Positions 41,805 through 50,187 of a DNA stretch of 64,000 bases are shown here, one piece after another; positions within the stretch are counted from its first letter, which is position 1; every line of letters starts with the position of its first letter. The translations under genes were made by a program, and so were the position numbers. Origin of the DNA: Clostridia bacterium (GTDB lineage: Bacteria > Bacillota > Clostridia > Oscillospirales > Acutalibacteraceae); assembly GCA_017416485.1 (NCBI GenBank), contig JAFQCH010000019.1, positions 1 to 64,000 on the forward strand. The letters are read 5' to 3'. The notes beneath the pieces were generated by a model. The model did no database searches, had not been told where the DNA came from, and worked only from the letters and a program-made list of their open reading frames with translations.

Positions 41805-43334
41805 TTATGTTTGCCAGAATTTGCGGTCTAAACTGCGGTACTGCACGGCTTCAAAAATGTGATCTTCCGTCAGCAATTCCGCACCTTCAAGATCTGCAAT
41901 GGTGCGCGCAACGTGCAAAACCTTGTCATACGCGCGTGCAGAAAGATTGAGCGTTTCAAACATTTCGTGCATCATGCGCTCGCCGGCATCCGTCAGCACG
42001 CAGAACTGCCGGGTTTGTGCGGGGGTCATGCGGGCATTGGTAAGTGTGGATGTGCCTGCAAATCGCTCTCGCTGAATGGCACGCACACGCTCGACCCGTT
42101 CTCGGATGGTTGCACTTGACTCCCCGGGGGTATTGTCACGCAGGTGCCTGTATTCCACAGGTTCGACTTCAATATGAATATCAATTCTGTCCAACAGCGG
42201 GCCCGAAACCTTGCCGATATAGCGTTCGGCGGAAAATTTGGTGCAGGTGCACTGCCTTTTCGGGTGGCCTTTATAGCCACAGGGACACGGGTTCATCGCC
42301 GCCACCAACATAACGGAACTCGGGTAAGTCAAGGTGCCGAACACGCGGGAAATGTGAATTTCGCCGTCTTCCAAAGGTTGGCGCATGATTTCCATTGCCT
42401 GACGGGAGAATTCGGGCAATTCGTCCAAAAACAGAACACCGTTATTTGCAAGCGAGATTTCGCCCGGTTTGGGCACAGCACCGCCGCCTGCAAGACCTGC
42501 GGCAGAAACGGAATGATGCGGTGAACGGAACGGGCGCTCGGTCAAAAGCCCTTGTTTGTCCTGCAATTCGCCTGCAATGGAATAAATTTTGGTGGTTTCG
42601 AGTGCTTCTTCAAAGGTAAGGTCGGGCAGAATGGACGGAATGCGTTTGGCAAGCATACTCTTGCCCGAACCGGGAGAGCCGATCATCAACAGATTGTGTC
42701 CTCCTGCCGCCGCAAGTTCAACGGCCCGCTTTGCATTTTCCTGCCCCTTCACATCGGCAAAATCAAGATATTCAGGCCGTTCTTGCATAGAATGAAAGCC
42801 TGTGTGTTCAATCGGCAACAACAGATCCGACCCGTTGAGGTGGGCAATCACCTCATCCACATGTTTGACGGCAAACACGTTGATGCCCTCCACCACCGCC
42901 GCTTCGCAAGCATTAGCGGCAGGAATGAAAACGGTGTGAAATCCCGATTCTTTCGCTTGCATAACCATGGGCAAAACCCCGTTGATGGGTCTGACACAGC
43001 CCGCCAGCGAAAGTTCCCCTGCAAATACAACACCTCGCAGATCTGCACGCAGTTGCTTGGTTGCTTTCAGCAGGGCAATAAAAATCGGCAAGTCATAAAC
43101 CGGGCCTTCTTTTCGCACATCGGCAGGGGCAAGATTGACGGTAATATGCGTATTCGGAAAATCATAGCCGTTGTTTTTGATGGCGGAACGAACACGCTCA
43201 CGCGATTCCGACACCGCCGTATCGGGCAATCCCACGATATCAAATTTGAATTTTGCAAAGCTGACATCCGCTTCCACTTCCACGGGAAACGTGTGCAATC
43301 CGAAATAACCGATTGAATTGACAACAACAGCCAT
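41805..43334 (-). CDS. comM: ComM/YifB Mg-chelatase-like ATPase
   Basis: A 509-residue AAA+ protein. An N-terminal Lon-protease-like fold (residues 1-160) is followed by an ATPase domain with Walker A MIGSPGSGKSML and Walker B LFLDELPEF, and a C-terminal magnesium-chelatase-type domain with a zinc-like CPCGYKGHPKRQCTC cluster. ComM homologues promote branch migration during natural transformation. The start at 43334 is set by GGCGGTG and by MAVVVNSIGYFGLH, the usual beginning of the family. Confidence 0.93.
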   Translation of the reverse strand: MAVVVNSIGYFGLHTFPVEVEADVSFAKFKFDIVGLPDTAVSESRERVRSAIKNNGYDFPNTHITVNLAPADVRKEGPVYDLPIFIALLKATKQLRADLRGVVFAGELSLAGCVRPINGVLPMVMQAKESGFHTVFIPAANACEAAVVEGINVFAVKHVDEVIAHLNGSDLLLPIEHTGFHSMQERPEYLDFADVKGQENAKRAVELAAAGGHNLLMIGSPGSGKSMLAKRIPSILPDLTFEEALETTKIYSIAGELQDKQGLLTERPFRSPHHSVSAAGLAGGGAVPKPGEISLANNGVLFLDELPEFSRQAMEIMRQPLEDGEIHISRVFGTLTYPSSVMLVAAMNPCPCGYKGHPKRQCTCTKFSAERYIGKVSGPLLDRIDIHIEVEPVEYRHLRDNTPGESSATIRERVERVRAIQRERFAGTSTLTNARMTPAQTRQFCVLTDAGERMMHEMFETLNLSARAYDKVLHVARTIADLEGAELLTEDHIFEAVQYRSLDRKFWQT

Positions 43335-43418
43335 TTTTTCACCGCCTTGATGAACATTTGTTCTTTTCTGTTTTTCATTATATTCTTTTCCAAAATCGTT
43401 GTCAAGAGTCAATTGCAC

Positions 43419-43447
43419 TTGACAAAGTGAAAAAAGAGAAGCATAAT
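43419..43447 (+). promoter_or_regulatory. Promoter of the MFS transporter gene
   Basis: TTGACA, 17 bp and CATAAT, 28 bases before the ATG at 43476. Confidence 0.7.
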
Positions 43448-43475
43448 AAAGTAAATACGCAAAAGGGGACCGTTT

Positions 43476-44933
43476 ATGGCAACAAAGGTGAAGAGCCCTG
43501 CGCAATTACGCAAGATGCAGGCAAAACGGGAAAAGGAAATCAAAAAGTGGGAACGCGAGAAACAGAGACCCAAAAACAGATATTACCTTGTTTATCTTGT
43601 TTTTATCATCAGCCTGATTTATATTACGGACGAAGTCGCTTCGCAGATCGGCACATTGATGAAAACCGAAATTGCAAACGACCTGTTCGCGAAATACGGC
43701 GAAAGCTCGGTCGGACTTCTTGATATTCTGTCGATGGTGGTTGTGCCGTTTCAGGCGCTTGCCATTTTCTACAAACCCCTTGCTGACCGTTTCGGCAGAA
43801 AGATGTTTCTGATTATCAACACCTTCGGCATGAGTTTGTCGATGTTGGTCATATTCTTATCAAACAACATTGTGCTGTATGCCGTAGGTGCGTGCATTGT
43901 TCAGTTCTTCATCCCGCACGATATGCAGGTGGTTTACATCATGGAATCCGCCCCGAGCAAACACAGGGCAAGGATTTATTCATCCATCAAGTTCTTTGCC
44001 AATATGGGCGTTATGCTCGTGCCGCTGTTGCGCAGACTGCTGATGGAAGACGCTTCGCAGTGGCGAAATGTATATCTGATTCCCGCGATTGTCGGTCTTG
44101 TTGCCTGCGGTGTCGCTTTGTTCTTTGCAAGAGAAACGGATGCTTTCATTGATGCCAGACTCAAATATCTTCGCATGACCGACGAAGAACGCGAACAGGA
44201 CAAGCTGCAAAAGAAAGTGGACAACGCACAGGGCGGTGTGATTCCCGCGCTGAAATTTGCATTCAAGCACAAGCAGCTGCGTTGGCTGTATATTGTCGGT
44301 GCACTTGCCAACATCGGCTTTATCACATCCATCAACTATCAGGTCATTCTGACCTACGGTTATGCGGAAAGCTACATCAATCAAGGCTTGTTCTCTGCCA
44401 TGAGCGATACACTGATGGATGCCGTCAGCATCGGCCCCGTCACAACGGCATTGTTTATGTTCCCCGTCGGCTGTGCGGTTTCGCAGGTCATTATGGGATT
44501 TATATCCGACTCCAAGGGCAGAAAAGCCGCAGCATTGACCACGGCTTGCAACTGTCTGATTGCATTTTTGGGGTTCACCCTCGGTGCAAAGTTTGCATGG
44601 CATCCTTATCTTGTCGGTTTCCTGTGCGGTGCTTGCATCGGCAGTTACTACTCCACAAATGACGTTATCATTATGATGATCGGCGAATCAGCACCGACAA
44701 ACCTGCGTTCTTCGATTATGTCAGCTGAATTCGTGGTGGTGGCACTCGGCGTTGTGGTGTCCTACGGAGTCAGTTTGCCCGTGCTGACCATTTTCGGAAA
44801 TGCGGCTACATGGATCGTTGCCTTTGCACTGACCGTGCCCGGTTTTGCGGCGGCACTGATTGCCATGGCAAAGAAAACCCACGACACAACAGGCATCAAC
44901 CTTGATACGGTAACGGGTTGCGAGTGGGATTAA
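43476..44933 (+). CDS. MFS transporter
   Basis: A 485-residue permease with about 12 membrane helices after a 45-residue highly charged cytoplasmic start (KREKEIKKWEREKQRPKN). Helical pattern and the loop KPLADRFGRKMF between helices 2 and 3 fit the major facilitator superfamily; another matching loop is SDSKGRKAAAL. The substrate is not predictable. AAAAGGGG precedes the ATG. It has its own promoter and terminator, so it is monocistronic. Confidence 0.87.
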   Translation: MATKVKSPAQLRKMQAKREKEIKKWEREKQRPKNRYYLVYLVFIISLIYITDEVASQIGTLMKTEIANDLFAKYGESSVGLLDILSMVVVPFQALAIFYKPLADRFGRKMFLIINTFGMSLSMLVIFLSNNIVLYAVGACIVQFFIPHDMQVVYIMESAPSKHRARIYSSIKFFANMGVMLVPLLRRLLMEDASQWRNVYLIPAIVGLVACGVALFFARETDAFIDARLKYLRMTDEEREQDKLQKKVDNAQGGVIPALKFAFKHKQLRWLYIVGALANIGFITSINYQVILTYGYAESYINQGLFSAMSDTLMDAVSIGPVTTALFMFPVGCAVSQVIMGFISDSKGRKAAALTTACNCLIAFLGFTLGAKFAWHPYLVGFLCGACIGSYYSTNDVIIMMIGESAPTNLRSSIMSAEFVVVALGVVVSYGVSLPVLTIFGNAATWIVAFALTVPGFAAALIAMAKKTHDTTGINLDTVTGCEWD

Positions 44934-44945
44934 ACAGTAAGGATA

Positions 44946-44971
44946 AAGGAGCTGCAAAAAAAGAGCTCCTT
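44946..44971 (+). terminator. Terminator of the MFS gene
   Basis: AAGGAGCT and AGCTCCTT form an 8-bp stem followed by TTTTTG. Confidence 0.8.
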
Positions 44972-45025
44972 TTTTGTTTGACCTGAGCTGTTTCTTTGAC
45001 TGCTCAAACCGTATTGAAATTATGA

Positions 45026-45054
45026 TTGCAATTTTTGTCGAAGAATGATATAAT
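45026..45054 (+). promoter_or_regulatory. Promoter of the holin-like toxin mRNA
   Basis: TTGCAA, 17 bp and TATAAT. The leader of about 80 bases contains CCCTCCGGAAAGGAGGG at 45121-45137, a hairpin that sequesters the Shine-Dalgarno of the toxin. Confidence 0.7.
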
Positions 45055-45143
45055 CATTTTCGGGCAAGGCAGACCTTAAACGGTAGGCGGTTACCTTCCG
45101 ATATTCGGAGGGTGTCTTTTCCCTCCGGAAAGGAGGGATTTGC

Positions 45144-45248
45144 ATGGTGACATGGGAAGAACTGATTGCATTATTAGGACTTCTTGTTGCAATTGCAGAG
45201 TTTGTTTTCATTGTGTGTAAACATATTTTTGAAACAAAAAAGAAATAA
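45144..45248 (+). CDS. Holin-like toxin peptide (type I toxin-antitoxin)
   Basis: A 34-residue peptide that begins MVTWEELIALLGLLVAIAEF and ends in KTKK-like charges (FETKKK). One hydrophobic helix and a charged tail match the Hol_Tox/TxpA-type toxins that damage membranes when overproduced. AGGAGGG precedes the ATG but lies in a hairpin. A strong opposing promoter at 45331-45359 drives an antisense RNA over its 3' end. Confidence 0.78.
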   Translation: MVTWEELIALLGLLVAIAEFVFIVCKHIFETKKK

Positions 45249-45325
45249 CCGCCCCAATCCTTCCAAGATAAGCGGTTATTTCGTTTACTAAGGAAGGCTA
45301 ACCGTCTATCGGTCTGCCTTGTTCA
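45240..45325 (-). ncRNA. Antisense antitoxin RNA
   Basis: From the TTGACA-17-TATAAT promoter at 45331-45359 (minus strand) a transcript of about 85 bases runs left across the 3' end of the toxin gene. It ends at the AAATAACCGC/GCGGTTATTT hairpin (45243-45281), which has a T-run on the minus side. Its 5' end carries CAAGGCAGACC like the toxin leader. It would base-pair with toxin mRNA and block or destabilise it. Confidence 0.75.
45243..45281. terminator. Shared hairpin of toxin mRNA and antisense RNA
   Basis: A perfect 10-bp stem AAATAACCGC/GCGGTTATTT with a 19-base loop. It closes the antisense RNA (TTTTTT on the minus strand) and lies in the 3' part of the toxin message. Confidence 0.8.
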
Positions 45326-45330
45326 TTTAT

Positions 45331-45359
45331 ATTATAGCAATATTTTTTCATTCTGTCAA
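45331..45359 (-). promoter_or_regulatory. Promoter of the antisense RNA
   Basis: TTGACA, 17 bp and TATAAT on the minus strand, a perfect consensus and stronger than the toxin promoter, as expected for an antitoxin. Confidence 0.85.
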
Positions 45360-45379
45360 CACCTGTTTCCGGGTGTTTT

Positions 45380-45697
45380 TTATTTATCCTGTTCAAATTC
45401 AATGCCGGTATTATATTTTGCATTGTTAATGGCTTCTTTGTCGCAAATGGTTTTTTCAAGGTCGATATCATAACAATTTGCAATTGCCAACAGATAATAC
45501 ATACAATCCCGGATTTCCTCGTCGATCGTTCCCTTTACACCACTGTCGGCAGGTCTTTTCAGATCATGTCGGATTGCTTCTGCCAGTTCTCCGACCTCCC
45601 CCGTCAGTTTCAGAAAATAGTCTTTGGCAAGTTCGGGGTGATAATCCTTGGAGCGTATGTAATTCTGCAAATATTTTACTGTTGTTTTGCCGTCCAT
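45380..45697 (-). CDS. MazG-type nucleotide pyrophosphohydrolase
   Basis: A 105-residue all-helical NTP pyrophosphohydrolase. Metal and substrate motifs appear as LTGEVGELAEAIRHD and a second acidic helix DEEIRDCMYYLLAI. Such enzymes remove abnormal or excess nucleoside triphosphates. The ATG at 45697 follows AGGAGAAG at good spacing; the frame is open further upstream without a site. It follows the DUF4288 gene by 16 bases and is co-transcribed with it. Confidence 0.88.
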   Translation of the reverse strand: MDGKTTVKYLQNYIRSKDYHPELAKDYFLKLTGEVGELAEAIRHDLKRPADSGVKGTIDEEIRDCMYYLLAIANCYDIDLEKTICDKEAINNAKYNTGIEFEQDK

Positions 45698-45713
45698 CGT
45701 GCTTCTCCTTTTC

Positions 45714-46067
45714 TTACAATGAGCGCAACGGAACAAGTTCGTCCGCATCGCATTGATTGGTCAGCAGTTTTCTATATTCTTCTTCGGGCATGGTGCTTGT
45801 GTTTCGCACGTGTGCGGAATAAACTTCCGTAATGCCGTCTTCATCGTCATAAATTGAGAAGCTGTCAAGGATTTCAAAAGATACTTTTACGATTTCTCCT
45901 TTTGTGTTCAGATAAGAATCCGTGTGCACTTCATTTAAATACTTTTCAATCTTTTCAAAGGATTCATCGGATGTTTCTGCCTGCACACAAAGAATACTGA
46001 ACTCATAAAAACGTTCTTCGCGATCACCGACGGTATAGGTATACAATACTTTTACGCCGTATAACAT
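45714..46067 (-). CDS. DUF4288-like protein
   Basis: A 117-residue protein with the DUF4288 pattern: MLYGVKVLYTYTVGDREERF, then an alpha-beta region and FEILDSFSIYDDEDGITEVYS. No catalytic residues are known for the family. It lies between the GH28-like gene and MazG on the same strand, three bases from the former, so it may simply be in a long operon. Confidence 0.72.
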   Translation of the reverse strand: MLYGVKVLYTYTVGDREERFYEFSILCVQAETSDESFEKIEKYLNEVHTDSYLNTKGEIVKVSFEILDSFSIYDDEDGITEVYSAHVRNTSTMPEEEYRKLLTNQCDADELVPLRSL

Positions 46068-46070
46068 TGT

Positions 46071-47603
46071 TTATTCCTCCGTTTTCCACAAATCAGGATC
46101 AAAGAAATACAACGGCTTCCAACTGCGTTGCGGGTCTGTGCCGACTCTTGCATAGCCGAATGCGGCTTCGTTGTTGCCGAGAAGCACTGCGTTGGTCATG
46201 TGTGCAAAGCCGTCTTTGTTTTCTGCATTTTCAATACCGATATGGTAATTTCCGCTTATCGGGACGGTGAAATTCATTTGCAGGTCCTGCCATTCGGTGT
46301 TGGAGAATTCTTTTGTGCAGATTGTTTTCTGCGTATCGAGATCGCGTACAAACATCTGCCACTTACCGCTGTCCGTTTTTACCTTTGCCCAGAAACAGCA
46401 GGGGGCTTCCTTGCGGACATACAAGCCCTGATACAAAGCCGTTTTTTTGTTTTCAACAGCTCGCACGCAGGCAAAATTCTTTTCATCCTCTCCGAAAACA
46501 TCCTTCCCTATGGTGATCATGGCAGCATCGGGAAGATAAGACCAGAAGCAAAGATTGTCCGTGAAATCGCCGTTTTTAAAAAACGACGTGGAATGAAAAT
46601 AATTCATATCCGTGATCTGCGTTTCAAAGAAATTGGGTTCAATGGCATCGATCACATTGTTTTCAAAACGCACATTTGTGACAGGCGGAAACCCGATTTT
46701 TGTGGTATAGGGATTGTAATTCCAGTTACCGAGGGTCTGAAAATGGTTGTCATGCACATACACATTGCGCACTTCCACTTTCGACTGATCGGGGCAGTCG
46801 ATACCCCACAAAATCATGCCGAATGCCTTGCAATGGTCGGATTTCAGATCGCAATGATCCACTTCGATGTTCAGAGACGGTTGCGGATCGTCCGATGACC
46901 ACCAACCGCCGCCGCGGGGATCTTTGTAGGACGAGAAAATATAAACCGAATCATCCCCCGTGTGCATTCTGCATCCTGTGATGCGGATGTTCTGACAGTT
47001 CATCAGGCAAATGCCGTCCCCATTACCGTAGCTCCATTTTTCAATCGTAACATTACGGATCAAACCGTTGTTGCTTGTAAACGGCATCATAGCATAGGAA
47101 TGGTAATTGGTAATGGTGATGTCCGAAATTTCAAAATTGTGCGCACGGTAAAAGCCGATCGGGCAGATCTTCATGATTTTTTCGGGTTTATCGTCGGGCA
47201 TCATGCAGACCGTGCCCTTCCCCGTGATTTTGAAATCATGCGTTCCCTCGGCACCAAACAGCAAGGGATAATTATAATACCACAAATGGCTCCACTTGAT
47301 TTCAGGGCAGAGATTATGGCCGTAACCGGGGCGCTTGGGCGCATAATTACCGTCCTTATATTCAACATAATCATCGGGGTCGCTGCTCTGCAACAGCGTT
47401 GCACCGTCCTCAAAATGAAATTCCACAAAATCCCTCAAAAACAGATTACCGCTTAAAAAGGTTTTGCCTGCATCGAGTACAACCACACCGCCACCGTTGG
47501 CAAAAGCGGCATCGAGGGCAGACTGAATTGCCGCACGGTCATTTGTTTTACCGTCTGCTTTTGCGCAGAACGGCACATCGGTCACACGGTAAATATTATG
47601 CAT
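46071..47603 (-). CDS. GH28-like beta-helix glycosidase with C-terminal binding domain
   Basis: A 510-residue protein. Residues 1-340 form a right-handed beta-helix of polygalacturonase type with the signature YGNGDGICLMNCQNIRITGC and HTGDDSVYI (catalytic Asp residues). A jelly-roll-like carbohydrate-binding region follows (about 350-510). No signal peptide, so it acts inside the cell on imported oligosaccharides. The ATG at 47603 is chosen because AGGAG lies eight bases before it. It overlaps the upstream glycosidase gene by eight bases. Confidence 0.82.
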   Translation of the reverse strand: MHNIYRVTDVPFCAKADGKTNDRAAIQSALDAAFANGGGVVVLDAGKTFLSGNLFLRDFVEFHFEDGATLLQSSDPDDYVEYKDGNYAPKRPGYGHNLCPEIKWSHLWYYNYPLLFGAEGTHDFKITGKGTVCMMPDDKPEKIMKICPIGFYRAHNFEISDITITNYHSYAMMPFTSNNGLIRNVTIEKWSYGNGDGICLMNCQNIRITGCRMHTGDDSVYIFSSYKDPRGGGWWSSDDPQPSLNIEVDHCDLKSDHCKAFGMILWGIDCPDQSKVEVRNVYVHDNHFQTLGNWNYNPYTTKIGFPPVTNVRFENNVIDAIEPNFFETQITDMNYFHSTSFFKNGDFTDNLCFWSYLPDAAMITIGKDVFGEDEKNFACVRAVENKKTALYQGLYVRKEAPCCFWAKVKTDSGKWQMFVRDLDTQKTICTKEFSNTEWQDLQMNFTVPISGNYHIGIENAENKDGFAHMTNAVLLGNNEAAFGYARVGTDPQRSWKPLYFFDPDLWKTEE

Positions 47604-50184
47604 GGTCATTCTCCTTTTTTTCTTTTCTCATAAGGTGCGGTGAACCCAAAGCAACGGTTGCAAGGGTTTTCATGTCTTCATTCGGCTGGTCGGTAATTGC
47701 TTGCGTTGTCAGCAGATCATCCATGCAGACCGTGCTGAGCAGCAAGGTGCTGTTTTTCTTAAACAGATTACAAATATATACAACTTCATTATATTTTGTT
47801 TGTTTTTCAAGTTCAACAGAAACAAAATCCGTATTTTCGGTTGCAAGATAAGCAAAAACCGGCTTGTCCTCATGTCCTTTGACGGGGGCAATGAAGCATT
47901 CCTCTCCCCTGTTATTTTCAATGGTGACGACAAAGCCGTCCGCATTTTTCTGTGCGGTGACGGCAAAGCCGCCCTGTGCAAACAAACGGAAAAAGCAAGC
48001 GGCAGTGTCTTCCACGGCGGGACAAATGCGAATGATTCCCTCATGGCTTTGCAGCAGAGAATCGTTGATTGCCTGCGCAAGAATGGGGCCTGTTTCAAAG
48101 TCAAAATGAATGAACGCATCCGTTCGCAAACGAGTGATTTCCCTGGTTTCGGTGTTGGTGATTTTATACCATGTCGGCGGTGCTTCGGCAATGGAACCGG
48201 GCTCTGCAATTTCGGCATTGAAGCCGTTGATAAAGCCCTGATTGCCTGCAAGCATGCCTCTTGCATTTTCGATAAGTTCAGTTGCTATGCCCATGCGTGC
48301 AAGATAGATGGGTAGCATATTCCAATGCCCGGTTTCTTCGCTTTTCTGATGCAGCATGAGCTGATTGATCAGGGCATCAAAATACGCATCTCCCTTGTTT
48401 TTAAGCCCCAGAAGCCCTGCAGGATACAGAAAGCTCAATTCAATATCGGGAAAGCCGTAGCCACGCAATTTACATTCGGGATTGCCGTACATTTTACGGA
48501 CAGGCACACCGTTTCTGTAACCGATGGAGAACACTTTTTTTTCCCCGACAGGCGGCTTGCCCTTGCCGAGACCGAACAGGAAGCTTTCGCCGTCCCAGTC
48601 TTCCTCCAATAACAAATCCGCAAGCATCGGCTCGGGCAAGTGCTCAAGCACATCCGCAAGCTGCGCTTTCATTTCGCCCTGTGCATAAGGCAAAAAGGCA
48701 GTAAACAGCGTGCGGATCATTACAAGGTCGGTCAGGGTGTCGTCCGTCGGCTCGTTGCCTTCATAAGCGGTTGTGCCGTGCAGATGATAAAGTCCGTCGG
48801 ACTCTTTTTGCAGAATGTCAAGATAAAACTCGGCAGCCCCTTGCATCATCGGCAAGGCATAGTCTTTCAGGAAGGCTTCATCCCCTGTATATCGCCAATG
48901 CTGCCACATCTGCATTGCCATCTGCGAAGCAGGTGTGCAGTTGTTGGAATCGTAATCCGCACCTCTGCCGTAGCGGTCGGTGACATCGTGAAAGAACGCA
49001 CCTTTTCTTTTTTTGACAAGCTCTGCATAAAGATATGCCATGGAAAGCGAATTGCGGCGCAGATCGTAATAATTCTGTGCCAGGGCACCGTGCCCTGCGG
49101 CATCCAGCGGTGCATACATGTGCTGCAAATTATAGTGAAAATAATAGACCCACGGCACATAATCGTGATAAAATCCCCACAAGCCGCTTGTGAAATGCGG
49201 CGGATAAGCACCGCGGCTTTCGGAGTTCATGATGTAATAATACAGATAATATATATTTTCAAGGTAGTCGTCTTCAATTTTGATTTTCGAGGTGTTCCAG
49301 AAATCCGCCCATGCCTTTTTGTGGTCGAGATGCAGTTCTTCTTCCCCGATTTCGAGTGCGGCATCAAGGGCTTCGTCACATAGTTCTTTTGCTTCTTGTG
49401 TTGTTTCGGCAATACGCACGGTGAAAAACAAAGAAAAATCATGCGACTTCTCACACGGCAGGCAGATTGAAGCCGTATGGCGGTTTTTGCGCACACTGCG
49501 GTCAATCAAGGTATCGGTTGTGACGCAAAGACCGATGCAGAATTTGGTTGTGCCGAGATCCTGCGTGATATAAAGACGGTCATGCTCGGCAAAACCCTGT
49601 GTTCCGTCCAGACCGACCTCGGGCACAAATTTCTGCTGACAATACCACCGCCATAAGGTGCGGCTGCCCCAACGGGAAAGATTGATTTCGGGGGCAGTGC
49701 CGTCCTCACTTGTCAGCTGACAGCGAAGCACGGTCACATTCGTCCCGGCATCCGCAAAGGCGCGAAGATTCACACTGCCGAACGGGGTTTCATTTTGCAG
49801 ATAAGCAGTGGCATCCGAAAGAGACAAGCGACAATCATGCTTTTGCTGATAAAGATATTCAAAAAGCGGCTCGGAAAAACGCACCACAATTTCGCCGCCG
49901 TGCTTGACACAGGTCAGGTTTTCTTCCCAACCCGAGCAATAGCAGCGGTCATCCCATGTGCAGCCGGGCGGCTGATCCTGCCAGAGATCGTTTTTGTTGA
50001 TGTGAATATGTATGGCATCCTTTTCAAACCACAGCAATGCACCCGTGTCGCCGTCCCCCAAGGGGATGCCTGCGGTGGGGTGGTTGACGGGGGTGCCGAA
50101 ATAAAGGTCATGCTTCGGCAGACGGGCGGTGGTTGAATCTGTCCATTTTTTCTGTTTGGGGTCAAAATATGTTGAAATCTTCAT
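47596..50184 (-). CDS. GH95-like glycoside hydrolase
   Basis: An 862-residue cytosolic enzyme with the GH95 arrangement: an N-terminal beta-super-sandwich (NHPTAGIPLGDGDTGALLWF), a helical linker, an (alpha/alpha)6 catalytic barrel (PASQMAMQMWQHWRYTGD, Asn/Asp-rich YDSNNCTP) and a C-terminal beta domain. GH95 members include alpha-1,2-L-fucosidases and alpha-L-galactosidases. No signal peptide is seen. With the GH29 gene nearby, fucosylated oligosaccharides are a likely target. It follows the PHP gene by three bases. Confidence 0.78.
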   Translation of the reverse strand: MKISTYFDPKQKKWTDSTTARLPKHDLYFGTPVNHPTAGIPLGDGDTGALLWFEKDAIHIHINKNDLWQDQPPGCTWDDRCYCSGWEENLTCVKHGGEIVVRFSEPLFEYLYQQKHDCRLSLSDATAYLQNETPFGSVNLRAFADAGTNVTVLRCQLTSEDGTAPEINLSRWGSRTLWRWYCQQKFVPEVGLDGTQGFAEHDRLYITQDLGTTKFCIGLCVTTDTLIDRSVRKNRHTASICLPCEKSHDFSLFFTVRIAETTQEAKELCDEALDAALEIGEEELHLDHKKAWADFWNTSKIKIEDDYLENIYYLYYYIMNSESRGAYPPHFTSGLWGFYHDYVPWVYYFHYNLQHMYAPLDAAGHGALAQNYYDLRRNSLSMAYLYAELVKKRKGAFFHDVTDRYGRGADYDSNNCTPASQMAMQMWQHWRYTGDEAFLKDYALPMMQGAAEFYLDILQKESDGLYHLHGTTAYEGNEPTDDTLTDLVMIRTLFTAFLPYAQGEMKAQLADVLEHLPEPMLADLLLEEDWDGESFLFGLGKGKPPVGEKKVFSIGYRNGVPVRKMYGNPECKLRGYGFPDIELSFLYPAGLLGLKNKGDAYFDALINQLMLHQKSEETGHWNMLPIYLARMGIATELIENARGMLAGNQGFINGFNAEIAEPGSIAEAPPTWYKITNTETREITRLRTDAFIHFDFETGPILAQAINDSLLQSHEGIIRICPAVEDTAACFFRLFAQGGFAVTAQKNADGFVVTIENNRGEECFIAPVKGHEDKPVFAYLATENTDFVSVELEKQTKYNEVVYICNLFKKNSTLLLSTVCMDDLLTTQAITDQPNEDMKTLATVALGSPHLMRKEKKENDHA

Positions 50185-50187
50185 TTT

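Noticed and set aside
43335..43505. N-terminal extension of comM
   Set aside because: The extension crosses the MFS promoter and lacks family sequence; the start at 43334 has both ribosome site and family N-terminus.
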